DNA from: Agrococcus sp. Marseille-Q4369
GTDB taxonomy: Bacteria > Actinomycetota > Actinomycetes > Actinomycetales > Microbacteriaceae
Assembly: GCF_018308945.1 (NCBI RefSeq)
Contig: NZ_CP070501.1
Span: 124,001-188,000 of the forward strand
Direction: 5' to 3'
Length of the DNA stretch: 64,000 nt
Shown: piece by piece, positions 41,807 to 50,082 of the stretch
How positions within the stretch are numbered: the first letter of the stretch is position 1
Layout of the letters: each line of letters opens with the position of its first letter
The notes under the pieces: generated by a model
What the model was told of the DNA's origin: nothing
The model's database searches: none
What the model saw: the letters and a program-made list of their open reading frames with translations, nothing else
Translations under genes and position numbers: made by a program

Positions 41807-43348
41807 ATGGCGACCTTCGGCTCTCTCTCCACTCGGCTCACCGAGACCCTCGCGAAGCTCCGCACCAAGGGCAAGCTCTCGGCGGCCGATGTCGACGGCA
41901 CCGTCCGCGAGATCCGCCGTGCGCTGCTCGACGCCGACGTCGCGCTCGACGTCGTCAAGTCGTTCACCGCCGCGGTGCGCGAGCGGGCGCTCGGCGCCGA
42001 GGTCTCGGAGGCGCTCAACCCCGCCCAGCAGGTCGTGAAGATCGTCAACGACGAGCTCATCGCGATCCTCGGCGGCGACAGCCGCAGGCTCGAGCTCGCC
42101 AAGACCCCGCCGACCGTCATCATGCTCGCCGGCCTCCAGGGCGCCGGCAAGACGACGCTCGCGGGCAAGCTCGCGAAGCACCTGCGCGGTCAGGGCCATC
42201 AGCCCCTGCTCGTGGCGAGCGACCTCCAGCGCCCCAACGCCGTCACGCAGCTCCAGGTGGTCGGCAGCCAGGCGGGCGTGCAGGTCTTCGCGCCCGAGCC
42301 CGGCAACGGCATCGGCGACCCGGTCAAGGTCGCGCGCGACGGCGTGGCCGAGGCGAAGCGTCGCCAGTACGACATCGTCATCGTCGACACCGCCGGCCGC
42401 CTCGGCGTCGACGCCGAGATGATGAAGCAGGCCGCGAACATCAGGAAGGCCGTGCAGCCCGACGAGGTGCTGTTCGTCATCGACGCGATGATCGGCCAGG
42501 ACGCCGTCGCGACCGCGAAGGCCTTCCAGGAGGGCGTCGACTTCACGGGCGTCGTGCTGACGAAGCTCGACGGCGATGCCCGCGGTGGTGCCGCGCTCTC
42601 GATCCGCGGCCTCACGGGCAAGCCCATCCTCTTCGCCTCGACGGGAGAGACGCTCGACGACTTCGAGCCGTTCCACCCCGACCGCATGGCGAGCCGCATC
42701 CTCGACCTCGGCGACATCCTCACGCTCATCGAGCAGGCGCAGAAGGCATTCGACGAGGACGAGGCGCACCGCCTCGCCGAGGCGATCGCGACCGACGGCT
42801 TCACGCTCGAGGACTTCCTGAAGCAGATGCAGCAGCTGCGGAAGGCCGGCAACTTCAAGCAGATGCTCGGCATGCTGCCGGGCGCGAAGGGCATGCGCGA
42901 GGCGATCGACTCCTTCGACGAGAAGGAGCTCGTGCGCACCGAGGCGATCATCCAGTCGATGACGCCGCAGGAGCGCAAGCAGTCGAAGATCCTGAACGGC
43001 TCCCGCCGCCTCCGCATCGCGAAGGGCGCGGGCGTCACCGTCACCGACGTCAACCAGCTCATCGCCCGCTTCGAGCAGGCGGCGAAGATGATGAAGACCG
43101 TCGCGAAGGGCGGGATGCCGAACATGCCGGGCATGGGGCCGATGCCTCCCGGCATGCGCGCGCCGAAGAAGGGCGGCAAGCCCCAGGGCAAGCAGCTCAA
43201 GCGCTCGGGCAACCCCGCGAAGCGCACCGAGGAGCCGGCGGCCGCGCCCCAGGGGAGCGCGTTCGGCAAGCCGAAGCCCGAGGGTGCCTTCGGCGAGCTC
43301 TCGGGCGCGGAGCAGGAGACGCTCCAGCGCATGCTCGGCAACCGGTAG
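41807..43348 (+). CDS. ffh: Signal recognition particle protein Ffh
   Basis: This 513-residue GTPase has the N domain, G1 GLQGAGKTTLAGKLA, ASDLQRPNAV, DTAGRL, TKLDGDARGG and a C-terminal methionine-rich M domain (FKQMLGMLPGAKGM; MPNMPGMGPMPPGM). The M domain binds signal peptides and 4.5S RNA; no SRP RNA gene lies in the window. The basic, glycine-rich tail after residue 440 is longer than in E. coli, as common in actinobacteria. It works with FtsY, 1.5 kb upstream. Confidence 0.97.
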   Translation: MATFGSLSTRLTETLAKLRTKGKLSAADVDGTVREIRRALLDADVALDVVKSFTAAVRERALGAEVSEALNPAQQVVKIVNDELIAILGGDSRRLELAKTPPTVIMLAGLQGAGKTTLAGKLAKHLRGQGHQPLLVASDLQRPNAVTQLQVVGSQAGVQVFAPEPGNGIGDPVKVARDGVAEAKRRQYDIVIVDTAGRLGVDAEMMKQAANIRKAVQPDEVLFVIDAMIGQDAVATAKAFQEGVDFTGVVLTKLDGDARGGAALSIRGLTGKPILFASTGETLDDFEPFHPDRMASRILDLGDILTLIEQAQKAFDEDEAHRLAEAIATDGFTLEDFLKQMQQLRKAGNFKQMLGMLPGAKGMREAIDSFDEKELVRTEAIIQSMTPQERKQSKILNGSRRLRIAKGAGVTVTDVNQLIARFEQAAKMMKTVAKGGMPNMPGMGPMPPGMRAPKKGGKPQGKQLKRSGNPAKRTEEPAAAPQGSAFGKPKPEGAFGELSGAEQETLQRMLGNR

Positions 43349-43369
43349 CGCGCGCCGGGGGTCGTCGCG

Positions 43370-43399
43370 TTGCAGGTGCGCGTGCAGCAAGGTTAGGCT
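43370..43399 (+). promoter_or_regulatory. Promoter of the siderophore uptake operon
   Basis: A -35 box TTGCAG (43370-43375) and a -10 box TAGGCT (43394-43399) are 18 bases apart. The -10 box lies inside the iron box, so a bound repressor would block RNA polymerase. Confidence 0.55.
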
Positions 43400-43406
43400 T
43401 GCCTTA
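43388..43406. promoter_or_regulatory. DtxR/IdeR iron box
   Basis: CAAGGTTAGGCTTGCCTTA is a near match to the 19-bp DtxR/IdeR operator TTAGGTTAGSCTAACCTAA. It lies just before an iron-siderophore import operon, which should be repressed by iron. Confidence 0.85.
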
Positions 43407-43457
43407 CTCGCGCATCGACGCGGCGAGATCCCCACCTTTCCGAAACGGAGTACCTCC

Positions 43458-44408
43458 ATGTCCCGTGCCATCCGCACGACGATCGCGGCCGCCGCCGCGA
43501 TCGCGCTCCTGGCCGGCTGCAGCGCGAACGCCGCGCCCGCCGAGACCGACGCCGCCGCCGAGACGGTCACCGTCCCGTCGAACCTCGGCGAGGTGCAGGT
43601 CGAGGTCCTGCCCGAGCGCGTCGCGGTGCTCGACAACACGGCCATGGAGACGCTGCTGGAGTGGGGCATCACGCCGGTCGCGCTGCCCGTGCAGCTCGTC
43701 GCGCCCGAGCGCTTCGCCGAGTGGGTCGAGGACGAGTCGATCGCCGACGTCGGCACGCACCGCGAGCCCGACTTCGAGGCGCTCGCCGAGGCCGAGCCCG
43801 ACCTCATCATCGGGGGCTACCGCTTCCGCGAGTACACGGAGGACCTCGCCGCGATCGCCCCGACGATCGACATCGCCGCGAACGACGAGCACGAGGGCGG
43901 CTACGTCGAGGCGCTGCGCCGGCAGACGACCTCGCTCGGCGCGATCTTCGAGCGCGAGGACGAGGCGACCGCGATCATCGAGGAGCTCGACACGTCTGTC
44001 GCGGCGGCCACCGAGGCGGCAGCCGGGCAGAGCGTCTTCCTCGGCATCGTGAACGGCGGCAAGCTCGACAACGGCGCGGAGCGCATCTCGCGCCTCTCCG
44101 ACGCGATCGACATGACCGACGTCTTCGCGGGCGACGCGGGCGACATCCACCAGGACTCGGGCCTCGCGCCCGAGACGATCGCGCAGGCCGACCCCGACTG
44201 GGCGATCGTGCTCGACCGCGACGCCGGCACCGGCACCGAGGACGCGCAGCCCGCGAAGCAGGTCATCGAGGGCAACCCCGCCCTCGCGGGCACGCGCTTC
44301 GTGCAGGAGGGCCACATCGTCTACCTCGAGGACGACTTCTACCGCACCGAGGGCGTGCAGGCCTACACGCGCGCGTTCGACCAGGTCGCCCAGGCGATGG
44401 CCGACTGA
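43458..44408 (+). CDS. Siderophore-binding lipoprotein of an iron ABC transporter
   Basis: This 316-residue protein has a lipoprotein signal (AAAAAIALLAGC, cysteine 21) and a periplasmic-binding-protein fold of the siderophore group: NLGEVQVEVLPERVAVLDNTAMETL, EPDLIIGGYRFREYTEDLAAIAPTI-like stretches, and ALAGTRFVQEGHIVYLEDDFY. It would catch ferric siderophores, of the FatB/YclQ type, at the outer membrane face. A CGGAG site precedes ATG 43458. First gene of a four-gene operon under the iron box; no siderophore biosynthesis genes are nearby, so foreign siderophores may be used. Confidence 0.92.
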   Translation: MSRAIRTTIAAAAAIALLAGCSANAAPAETDAAAETVTVPSNLGEVQVEVLPERVAVLDNTAMETLLEWGITPVALPVQLVAPERFAEWVEDESIADVGTHREPDFEALAEAEPDLIIGGYRFREYTEDLAAIAPTIDIAANDEHEGGYVEALRRQTTSLGAIFEREDEATAIIEELDTSVAAATEAAAGQSVFLGIVNGGKLDNGAERISRLSDAIDMTDVFAGDAGDIHQDSGLAPETIAQADPDWAIVLDRDAGTGTEDAQPAKQVIEGNPALAGTRFVQEGHIVYLEDDFYRTEGVQAYTRAFDQVAQAMAD

Positions 44409-44415
44409 CCTCCTT

Positions 44416-45390
44416 GTGACCGTCAGGACCGCTCGCGAGCGCCGGCTGCTGCCGGCGCTCGCTGGCGTGACTGCGCTGCTCGTCGTCGCGTCGCTGCTCG
44501 TGGGCGGCTACGGCATCTCGCTCACCGGGCTCTTCACCGATCCCGCCCAGCTCGAGATGTTCCTCATCTCGCGCGTGCCCCGCACGCTCGCGCTCATCTT
44601 CGCGGGCGTCGCGATGAGCGTCTCGGGCGTCGTCATGCAGCTCATCACGCAGAACCGCTTCGTCGAGCCGACGACGGCCGGCACGTCGCAGTGGGCGGGG
44701 CTCGGCATGCTGCTCATCCTCATCCTATGGCCGGACGCCCCGATCATGGTGCGGATGGTCTTCGCGACCGCCGCGGCCTTCGTCGGCACGCTCGTCTTCC
44801 TCGCGATCCTGCGCCGCGTCCGGACACGCGGACCGCTCATCGTGCCGCTCGTCGGCATCATGCTCGGCGCGATCATCGGCGGTGTCACGCAGTTCCTCGC
44901 CGCTCGCGCCGACCTGCTGCAGTCGATGGCCGCGTGGAGCTCGGGCGGCTTCAGCGGCATCGTGCAGGGCTTCTACGAGCCGCTCTGGGCGGCGGCGCTC
45001 GTCGCGCTCGTCGTGTGGATCATGGCCGATCGCTTCACGATCGCGGGCCTCGGCGAGGGCATCGCGACGAACCTCGGCATCGACTACCGCGTCATCACGC
45101 TCATCGGCGTCTCGGGCGTCGCGCTGTGCTCGGGCGTCACGAGCGTCGTCGTCGGCTTCATCCCGTTCCTCGGGCTCGTCGTGCCCAACGTCATGCGCCT
45201 GCTGCTCGGCGACGACCTCCGCCGAAGCCTCCCGTGGATCGCGATCGCGGGCGTCGCGCTGCTGCTCGCGTGCGACCTCATCGGCCGCACGGTCGTCGCG
45301 CCCATGGAGATCCCCGCATCCGTCATCATGGGCGCCGTCGGCGCGGTCGCGTTCCTCGCCTTCCTGCTGCGGGGGAGGCAGCGTGCCTGA
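44416..45390 (+). CDS. Iron-siderophore ABC transporter permease 1
   Basis: This 324-residue protein is a FecCD-type permease with eight to ten membrane segments. Family features are SRVPRTLALIFAGVAMSVSGVVMQLITQN and GFIPFLGLVVPNVMRLLLGDDLR, the latter containing the ATPase-coupling loop. The start is GTG 44416, seven bases after the binding-protein stop, with no clear ribosome site. It overlaps permease 2 by eight bases and should pair with it as a heterodimer. Confidence 0.93.
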   Translation: MTVRTARERRLLPALAGVTALLVVASLLVGGYGISLTGLFTDPAQLEMFLISRVPRTLALIFAGVAMSVSGVVMQLITQNRFVEPTTAGTSQWAGLGMLLILILWPDAPIMVRMVFATAAAFVGTLVFLAILRRVRTRGPLIVPLVGIMLGAIIGGVTQFLAARADLLQSMAAWSSGGFSGIVQGFYEPLWAAALVALVVWIMADRFTIAGLGEGIATNLGIDYRVITLIGVSGVALCSGVTSVVVGFIPFLGLVVPNVMRLLLGDDLRRSLPWIAIAGVALLLACDLIGRTVVAPMEIPASVIMGAVGAVAFLAFLLRGRQRA

Positions 45391-46387
45391 CGCCCCGCTC
45401 GCGCTGACAGGTCGCGCCCCGAGCGCTCCGACCGGCACCCGCCCGGCGCCGCGGCTCGCGATCGTCTGGTCGCTCGCGCTCGCCGCGCTCGTCGCGGTGC
45501 TGCTCGTCGACGTCCGCGGTCCGCTCGAGCTCGCGATGGCGCGCCGCGCCACACTCGTCGGCGGCATCCTCGTCGCCTCGTTCGCACATGCGATCGCGAC
45601 CGTCATCTTCCACACCGTGACGTCGAACCGCATCCTCACGCCGTCGATCATCGGGTTCGACTCGATGTACACGCTCATGCAGACGCTCACCGTCTTCGTC
45701 TTCGGCGGCTCGGCGATCGCGGCGACCGACGGCCTGCCGAAGCTGCTCGCGCAGACGGCGCTCATGGTGATCGCCGCGACCGCGCTCTACACGTGGCTGC
45801 TCGACCGCTCCGGCGGCGGAGTGCTGACGCTGCTGCTCGTCGGCGTCGTCTTCGGGCTCGCGTTCGACTCGGTCTCGTCGTTCCTGCAGCGCATCCTCTC
45901 GCCGACCGACTACGACTTGCTGAGCCTCGAGCTGTTCGGCCGGCTCTCGTCGGTGCAGCCAGACCACCTGCCGCTCGCGCTCGCCGTCTGCGGCGCGGTC
46001 GGGGCGGTGGTGTGGATGCGTCGGCGCCGTCTCGACGTCGTCCTCCTCGGGCGCGACGGGGCCACGGCCCTCGGCGTCGATCACCGCCGCGAGCTCATCG
46101 TCGCGCTCATCTGCGTCTCGGTGCTCGTCGCGTTCGCGACTGCGCTCGCGGGCCCCATGACCTTCTTCGGGTTCCTCGTCGCGACGCTCGCCTACCGCCT
46201 CGCGGGCTCGCACAAGCACGCGCACGTGCTGCCGATGGCCGTGGGGCTCGGCGTGCTCGCGCTCGCGGGTGCGCAGCTCGTCATGCGCCACGTGTTCGAC
46301 GCCGCGGGGCTCGTCACCGTCATCATCGAAGTCGTCGGCGGCATCGTGTTCCTCGCGCTGCTGCTGGGCCGGAGGAGGCCGAAGTGA
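45383..46387 (+). CDS. Iron-siderophore ABC transporter permease 2
   Basis: This 334-residue FecCD-type permease partners the preceding gene. It has HTVTSNRILTPSIIGFDSMYTL near the start and GPMTFFGFLVATLAYRLAGSHKHAHVLP near the end, in the coupling-loop position. The GTG at 45383 has GGGGGAGG five bases upstream and overlaps permease 1. The stop overlaps the ATPase start as GTGA. Confidence 0.92.
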   Translation: MPDAPLALTGRAPSAPTGTRPAPRLAIVWSLALAALVAVLLVDVRGPLELAMARRATLVGGILVASFAHAIATVIFHTVTSNRILTPSIIGFDSMYTLMQTLTVFVFGGSAIAATDGLPKLLAQTALMVIAATALYTWLLDRSGGGVLTLLLVGVVFGLAFDSVSSFLQRILSPTDYDLLSLELFGRLSSVQPDHLPLALAVCGAVGAVVWMRRRRLDVVLLGRDGATALGVDHRRELIVALICVSVLVAFATALAGPMTFFGFLVATLAYRLAGSHKHAHVLPMAVGLGVLALAGAQLVMRHVFDAAGLVTVIIEVVGGIVFLALLLGRRRPK

Positions 46388-47142
46388 TCGCCATCGAGCA
46401 GGTCTCGAAGCGCTACGCCGAGCACGTCGTGCTCGGGCCCGTCTCGAGCGAGGTGCCCGCGGGCGGCATCACGGCGCTCGTGGGCCCGAACGGCGCTGGC
46501 AAGTCGACGCTCCTGTCGATCATCGGCCGGCTGCTCGAGCCCTCGGAGGGCTCGGTGCGCGTCATGGGCCACGACGTGCAGTCGACGAAGTCGGCTGACC
46601 TCGCCCGCATCGTCTCGATCCTGCGGCAGGAGAACCGGCTCGAGGCGCGGCTGACGGTGCGCGAGCTCGTCGCCTTCGGCCGCTTCCCGTGGTCGGGCGG
46701 CCGCCTCACGTTCGGCGACCAGCAGCACATCGACCGCGCGATCCGCTTCCTCCACCTCGAGGACCTCGCCGACCGCCAGCTCGACGCGCTCTCGGGCGGC
46801 CAGCGGCAGCGCGCGTTCGTCGCGATGGTGCTCGCGCAGGACACCGAGGTCGTGCTGCTCGACGAGCCGCTCGCGAGCCTCGACCCCAAGCACGCGGTCG
46901 CGATGATGCGCGAGCTGCGCGCCGCCGCTGACGACCTCGGGCGCACGATCGTCATCGTGCTCCACGACCTCAACATGGCCGCGGCCTTCGCCGACCGGAT
47001 CGTCGCCCTCAAGGACGGCGAGATCTGCGTCGAGGGCACCGTCGACGAGGTCATGCAGGATGCCGTGCTCGAGCGCGTCTTCGACACACCCGTGCGCGTG
47101 CACCGCATCGACGACCGACCCTTCGCGGTGTTCACGCCCTGA
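46384..47142 (+). CDS. Iron-siderophore ABC transporter ATPase
   Basis: This 252-residue ATPase has Walker A VGPNGAGKSTLL, the Q loop in LRQENRLEARLTVRELVAFG, the ABC signature LSGGQRQRAFVAM, Walker B EVVLLDEPLASLD and the switch histidine in VLHDLNMA. It drives the two permeases. GTG 46384 overlaps the permease stop and has GGAGGAGG upstream. Last gene of the iron operon. Confidence 0.95.
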   Translation: MIAIEQVSKRYAEHVVLGPVSSEVPAGGITALVGPNGAGKSTLLSIIGRLLEPSEGSVRVMGHDVQSTKSADLARIVSILRQENRLEARLTVRELVAFGRFPWSGGRLTFGDQQHIDRAIRFLHLEDLADRQLDALSGGQRQRAFVAMVLAQDTEVVLLDEPLASLDPKHAVAMMRELRAAADDLGRTIVIVLHDLNMAAAFADRIVALKDGEICVEGTVDEVMQDAVLERVFDTPVRVHRIDDRPFAVFTP

Positions 47143-47162
47143 CTCCGTCCAGGTCGCGCGCG

Positions 47163-47168
47163 TAGCGT
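47163..47168 (+). promoter_or_regulatory. -10 element, leaderless start of SDR-like gene
   Basis: TAGCGT ends 6 bases before ATG 47175. Confidence 0.55.
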
Positions 47169-47174
47169 GTCGGC

Positions 47175-47834
47175 ATGGCAGACATCCTCATCCTCGGCGG
47201 TCACGGCAAGGTCGCGCTCCTCGCGGAGCCGATGCTCATCGAGGCCGGACACAACGTCCACGCCGTCATCCGCAACCCCGATCACGTCGCCGACGTCGAG
47301 CAGACGGGCGCGCAGGCGATCGTCGCCGACCTCGAGTCGCTCGACCAAGCGGGCGTCGATGCGCTGCTCGAGGGCTTCGACGTCGTCGTCTGGTCGGCGG
47401 GCGCGGGCGGTGGCAGCCCCGAGCGCACGTGGGCGGTCGACCGCGACGCGGCGATGAAGGTCGTGGATGCGGTGGCCCGCTCGGGCGCGCGGCTCGTGAT
47501 GGTCTCGTACTTCGGTGCGAGCCTCGACCACGGCGTCTCGCCGGACGAGCCGTTCTACGCGTACGCCGAGGCGAAGGCGCTCGTCGACGAGGCGATCCGC
47601 GAGCGCGTCGGCGACTTCGTCATCCTGCAGCCGTCGAGCCTCACGCTCGACGACGAGACGGGCATCGAGCTCGACGAGCCCGAGGGCTCGATCGAGTCGG
47701 GCGAGATCCCGCGCGCGACCGTCGCGCGGCTCATCGCCGAGACCGTCGAGCACCCCGGGCTGTCGCGCGTGTCGATCCGCTGCAACGGCGGCGACACCCC
47801 GGTGCGCGAAGCCCTCGCCTCGCTCGCGGGCTGA
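47175..47834 (+). CDS. NAD(P)-binding atypical SDR
   Basis: This 219-residue protein has the Rossmann motif LILGGHGKVALLAEPML and the SDR_a5-like pattern with VVWSAGAGGG, VMVSYFGAS and a YAEAKALVDEAI segment. Members of this group reduce flavins or modify small molecules, but none can be assigned here. There is no membrane segment. It is probably leaderless and independent of the iron operon, 32 bases upstream. Confidence 0.83.
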   Translation: MADILILGGHGKVALLAEPMLIEAGHNVHAVIRNPDHVADVEQTGAQAIVADLESLDQAGVDALLEGFDVVVWSAGAGGGSPERTWAVDRDAAMKVVDAVARSGARLVMVSYFGASLDHGVSPDEPFYAYAEAKALVDEAIRERVGDFVILQPSSLTLDDETGIELDEPEGSIESGEIPRATVARLIAETVEHPGLSRVSIRCNGGDTPVREALASLAG

Positions 47835-47850
47835 CCCCCGCCCGCCCACC

Positions 47851-47938
47851 GAGCGGTCACTTCCGCCTGTGAGCGGTCACTTCCGCCTGTGAGCGGTCAC
47901 TTCCGCCCGTGACCGGTCAAACCCGCATGCGAGCGGTC
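47851..47938 (+). repeat. Left repeat array, four 20-bp units
   Basis: GAGCGGTCACTTCCGCCTGT occurs at 47851-47870 and 47871-47890, then two variants at 47891-47910 and 47911-47930, and a partial unit to 47938. No spacers separate the units. Confidence 0.95.
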
Positions 47939-47952
47939 GGCGCGATCGGACA

Positions 47953-48125
47953 TGACCGCTCGAGCGCGGAAGTGACCGCTCGAGCGCGGAAGTGACCGCT
48001 CGAGCGCGGAAGTGACCGCTCGGGCGCGGAAGTGACCGCTCGGGCGCGGAAGTGACCGCTCGGGCGCGGAAGTGACCGCTCGAGCGCGGAAGTGACCGCT
48101 CGGGCGCGGAAGTGACCGCTCGGGG
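47953..48125 (-). repeat. Right repeat array, eight inverted 20-bp units
   Basis: TGACCGCTCGAGCGCGGAAG begins at 47953 and repeats exactly every 20 bases to 48112, with a ninth partial unit to 48125; only the eleventh base varies, A or G. It is the inverse complement of the left array, and a 14-base centre lies between. The whole 291-base gap 47835-48125 carries no gene; it lies between two converging stops and may act as a terminator. Confidence 0.95.
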
Positions 48126-49226
48126 TTACAGCTCGATGCTGTACATGCGGGAGCCGTGCTCCTTGACGTAGCCGAGGCTCGCGTAGAGGCCGTGGGCGCC
48201 GCTCGGGTTCTCGGTGTCGACGTCGAGCACCGCGGCCTCCATGCCGGCGTCCTCGAACGAGCGCATGCTCGCGGCGAGCGCGGCGATCGCGGCCTTCCTG
48301 CCGCGGTACGCGCGGCGCGTGCCGAGCAGGCCCGTGTAGCCGAAGGAGTACCCCCGCACCTCGAAATCGGCCTCGAACCGGCTGTTGTACGCGTACGCCA
48401 CCACGAGCGGCGCGCCGGCGCGCAGCGCGTCGGCCGTCGAAACATCCGTCCGCTCGTCCGCGAGCAGCGCCTCCACGTCCGGCGAGTCGTCGACGACGAC
48501 GTGCGACCACTCGGGCGCGAACTCGCTGCGGCCGCTCTGCCACTGCTCCGGCGTCTGCGGCTCGCTGCCCCAGTGGTCGCGGAACGCGTCGTTGTGCGCG
48601 AGCCGGGTCGCGTCGTCGAGCTTGGGGGAGAAGTCCGCGAGCCGCAGCGAGCCGGCGAGCTCGACCTCGGGGATGGGCGGCGCGCCCTCGCCGAGCGGGC
48701 GCTTGAGGTCGGCGAAGTAGCGGCGCGCCGCGAAGCCCGCGTGCTCGAAGATGCGGTGGCGCGCGGTGTCGGTGTCCTCCGCGTAGGCGGCGATGCGGCC
48801 CGGCAGCTCCTTGCCGGACGCTGCCAGCAGCTGCCGGGCGCGCGCGACCTGCCACGCGAGCAGCTCCCGGCCGATGCCCTCGCCCCGCCGCTCGGGATGC
48901 ACGCCGCCGGAGACGAACGCGCGCACCGTGCGGACGTCGCCGGGCGTCGTCATGACGAAGCCGGCTGCGCGCAGCCGCCCCTCGTCGTCGAGGCCGAGCA
49001 TCGATTGCGTCGAGAGGTCGACCCACGGCGCCTCGAGCTCCTCGCGCACTTCGTCGACCGTCTCGCGGAACGGCAGGTCGTCGGCCTCGCTCATCGCGTT
49101 GTTGAAGTCGGCGACGAGCTGAGCGTCGTCGATCGTCGCGGCGCGCCACGACAGGTCGCCGGCGGTGATCTCGGGGAGGGTCTCGGGCGCGGCGGCGCGC
49201 TCGGCGATGGGGGAGAGGTCAGGCAC
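48126..49226 (-). CDS. Double-domain GNAT acetyltransferase C
   Basis: This 366-residue protein is the third double-GNAT protein of the window. The first half has an acetyl-CoA loop, GGVHPERRGEGIGRELLAWQ; the second has YTGLLGTRRAYRGRKAAIAALA and the ending SGAHGLYASLGYVKEHG. The overall plan matches the genes at 27.0-29.2 kb, with low similarity in between. Substrate unknown. GTG 49226 lies 6 bases after a TACCCT -10 box. The stop is a TAA next to the repeat array. Confidence 0.83.
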   Translation of the reverse strand: MPDLSPIAERAAAPETLPEITAGDLSWRAATIDDAQLVADFNNAMSEADDLPFRETVDEVREELEAPWVDLSTQSMLGLDDEGRLRAAGFVMTTPGDVRTVRAFVSGGVHPERRGEGIGRELLAWQVARARQLLAASGKELPGRIAAYAEDTDTARHRIFEHAGFAARRYFADLKRPLGEGAPPIPEVELAGSLRLADFSPKLDDATRLAHNDAFRDHWGSEPQTPEQWQSGRSEFAPEWSHVVVDDSPDVEALLADERTDVSTADALRAGAPLVVAYAYNSRFEADFEVRGYSFGYTGLLGTRRAYRGRKAAIAALAASMRSFEDAGMEAAVLDVDTENPSGAHGLYASLGYVKEHGSRMYSIEL

Positions 49227-49232
49227 CCGCCA

Positions 49233-49238
49233 AGGGTA
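49233..49238 (-). promoter_or_regulatory. -10 element, leaderless start of GNAT C
   Basis: TACCCT on the minus strand ends 6 bases before GTG 49226. It is back to back with the LLM promoter. Confidence 0.5.
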
Positions 49239-49253
49239 GGGTGCGACGACCCG

Positions 49254-49259
49254 TAGGGT
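49254..49259 (+). promoter_or_regulatory. -10 element before LLM oxidoreductase
   Basis: TAGGGT ends 7 bases before ATG 49267. Confidence 0.5.
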
Positions 49260-49266
49260 CGAGTCC

Positions 49267-50076
49267 ATGACGGATCGACCCACGAGGATCGGCGTGCAGC
49301 TCTCGCCGCAGCACGTCACGATGCAGCAGACGATCGATGCGGCCCACCGGCTCGAGGAGATGGGCGTCGACGCCGTCTTCGGCTGGGACCACTTCTTCCC
49401 GCTCACGGGCGACCCCGACGGCCCGCACTTCGAGGCGACGACGCAGCTCGCGGCGTGGGCGGCGACCACTGAGCGCGTGCAGCTCGGCCCGCTCGTGTTC
49501 TGCAACTCCTACCGCAACCCCGACCTGCTCGCCGACGTCGCCCGCACGATCGACCACATCTCGAACGGCCGCTTCATCTTCGGCATCGGCAGCGGATGGT
49601 TCGAGCGCGACTACCTGGAGTACGGCTACGACTTCGGCACGGTGGGCTCGCGGCTGAACGACCTCGCGGTGTCGCTCCCGCGCATCCGTGCGCGCTGGGA
49701 GAAGCTCAACCCGCGGCCCGTCGGCCCGATGCCGATCCTCATCGGGGGCAAGGGCGAGCAGAAGACGCTCCCGATGGTCGCCGAGCACGCCGACATCTGG
49801 CACTCCTTCGTCAGCCCCGACGAGCTGCCGCACAAGCTCGACGTACTCCGTGGCGCGTGCGAGGCGCGCGGCCGCGACATCGCCGAGATCGAGATCTCGA
49901 ACGGCGCGAGCGTGCGCGACGGGGTCGGCGGCGTCGGCTTCGACCGGCTCGACGCGCTGCACGAGGTCGGCACGCGGCTGTTCACGATCCCGCTCTCGGG
50001 CGACGACACGCCCGACGGCTACGACCTCGACCGCGTCGACTCGTTCCTCCGCTGGCGCGACGGCAAGAACGCCTAG
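49267..50076 (+). CDS. LLM-class F420-dependent oxidoreductase
   Basis: This 269-residue protein has a luciferase-like TIM barrel with IGVQLSPQHVTMQQTIDAAH, GWDHFFPLTG and GIGSGWFERDYLEYGYDFGT, features of the actinobacterial F420-dependent group. It lacks a signal peptide. The deazaflavin F420 is the expected cofactor, but FMN cannot be excluded from sequence alone, and no F420 biosynthesis genes lie in this window. It converges on the YbdK-like ligase gene. Confidence 0.88.
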   Translation: MTDRPTRIGVQLSPQHVTMQQTIDAAHRLEEMGVDAVFGWDHFFPLTGDPDGPHFEATTQLAAWAATTERVQLGPLVFCNSYRNPDLLADVARTIDHISNGRFIFGIGSGWFERDYLEYGYDFGTVGSRLNDLAVSLPRIRARWEKLNPRPVGPMPILIGGKGEQKTLPMVAEHADIWHSFVSPDELPHKLDVLRGACEARGRDIAEIEISNGASVRDGVGGVGFDRLDALHEVGTRLFTIPLSGDDTPDGYDLDRVDSFLRWRDGKNA

Positions 50077-50082
50077 CGGGGC

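Noticed and set aside
47851-48125. CRISPR array
   Set aside because: The 20-bp units follow each other directly without spacers, the two halves are inverted, and no cas gene is present in the window.
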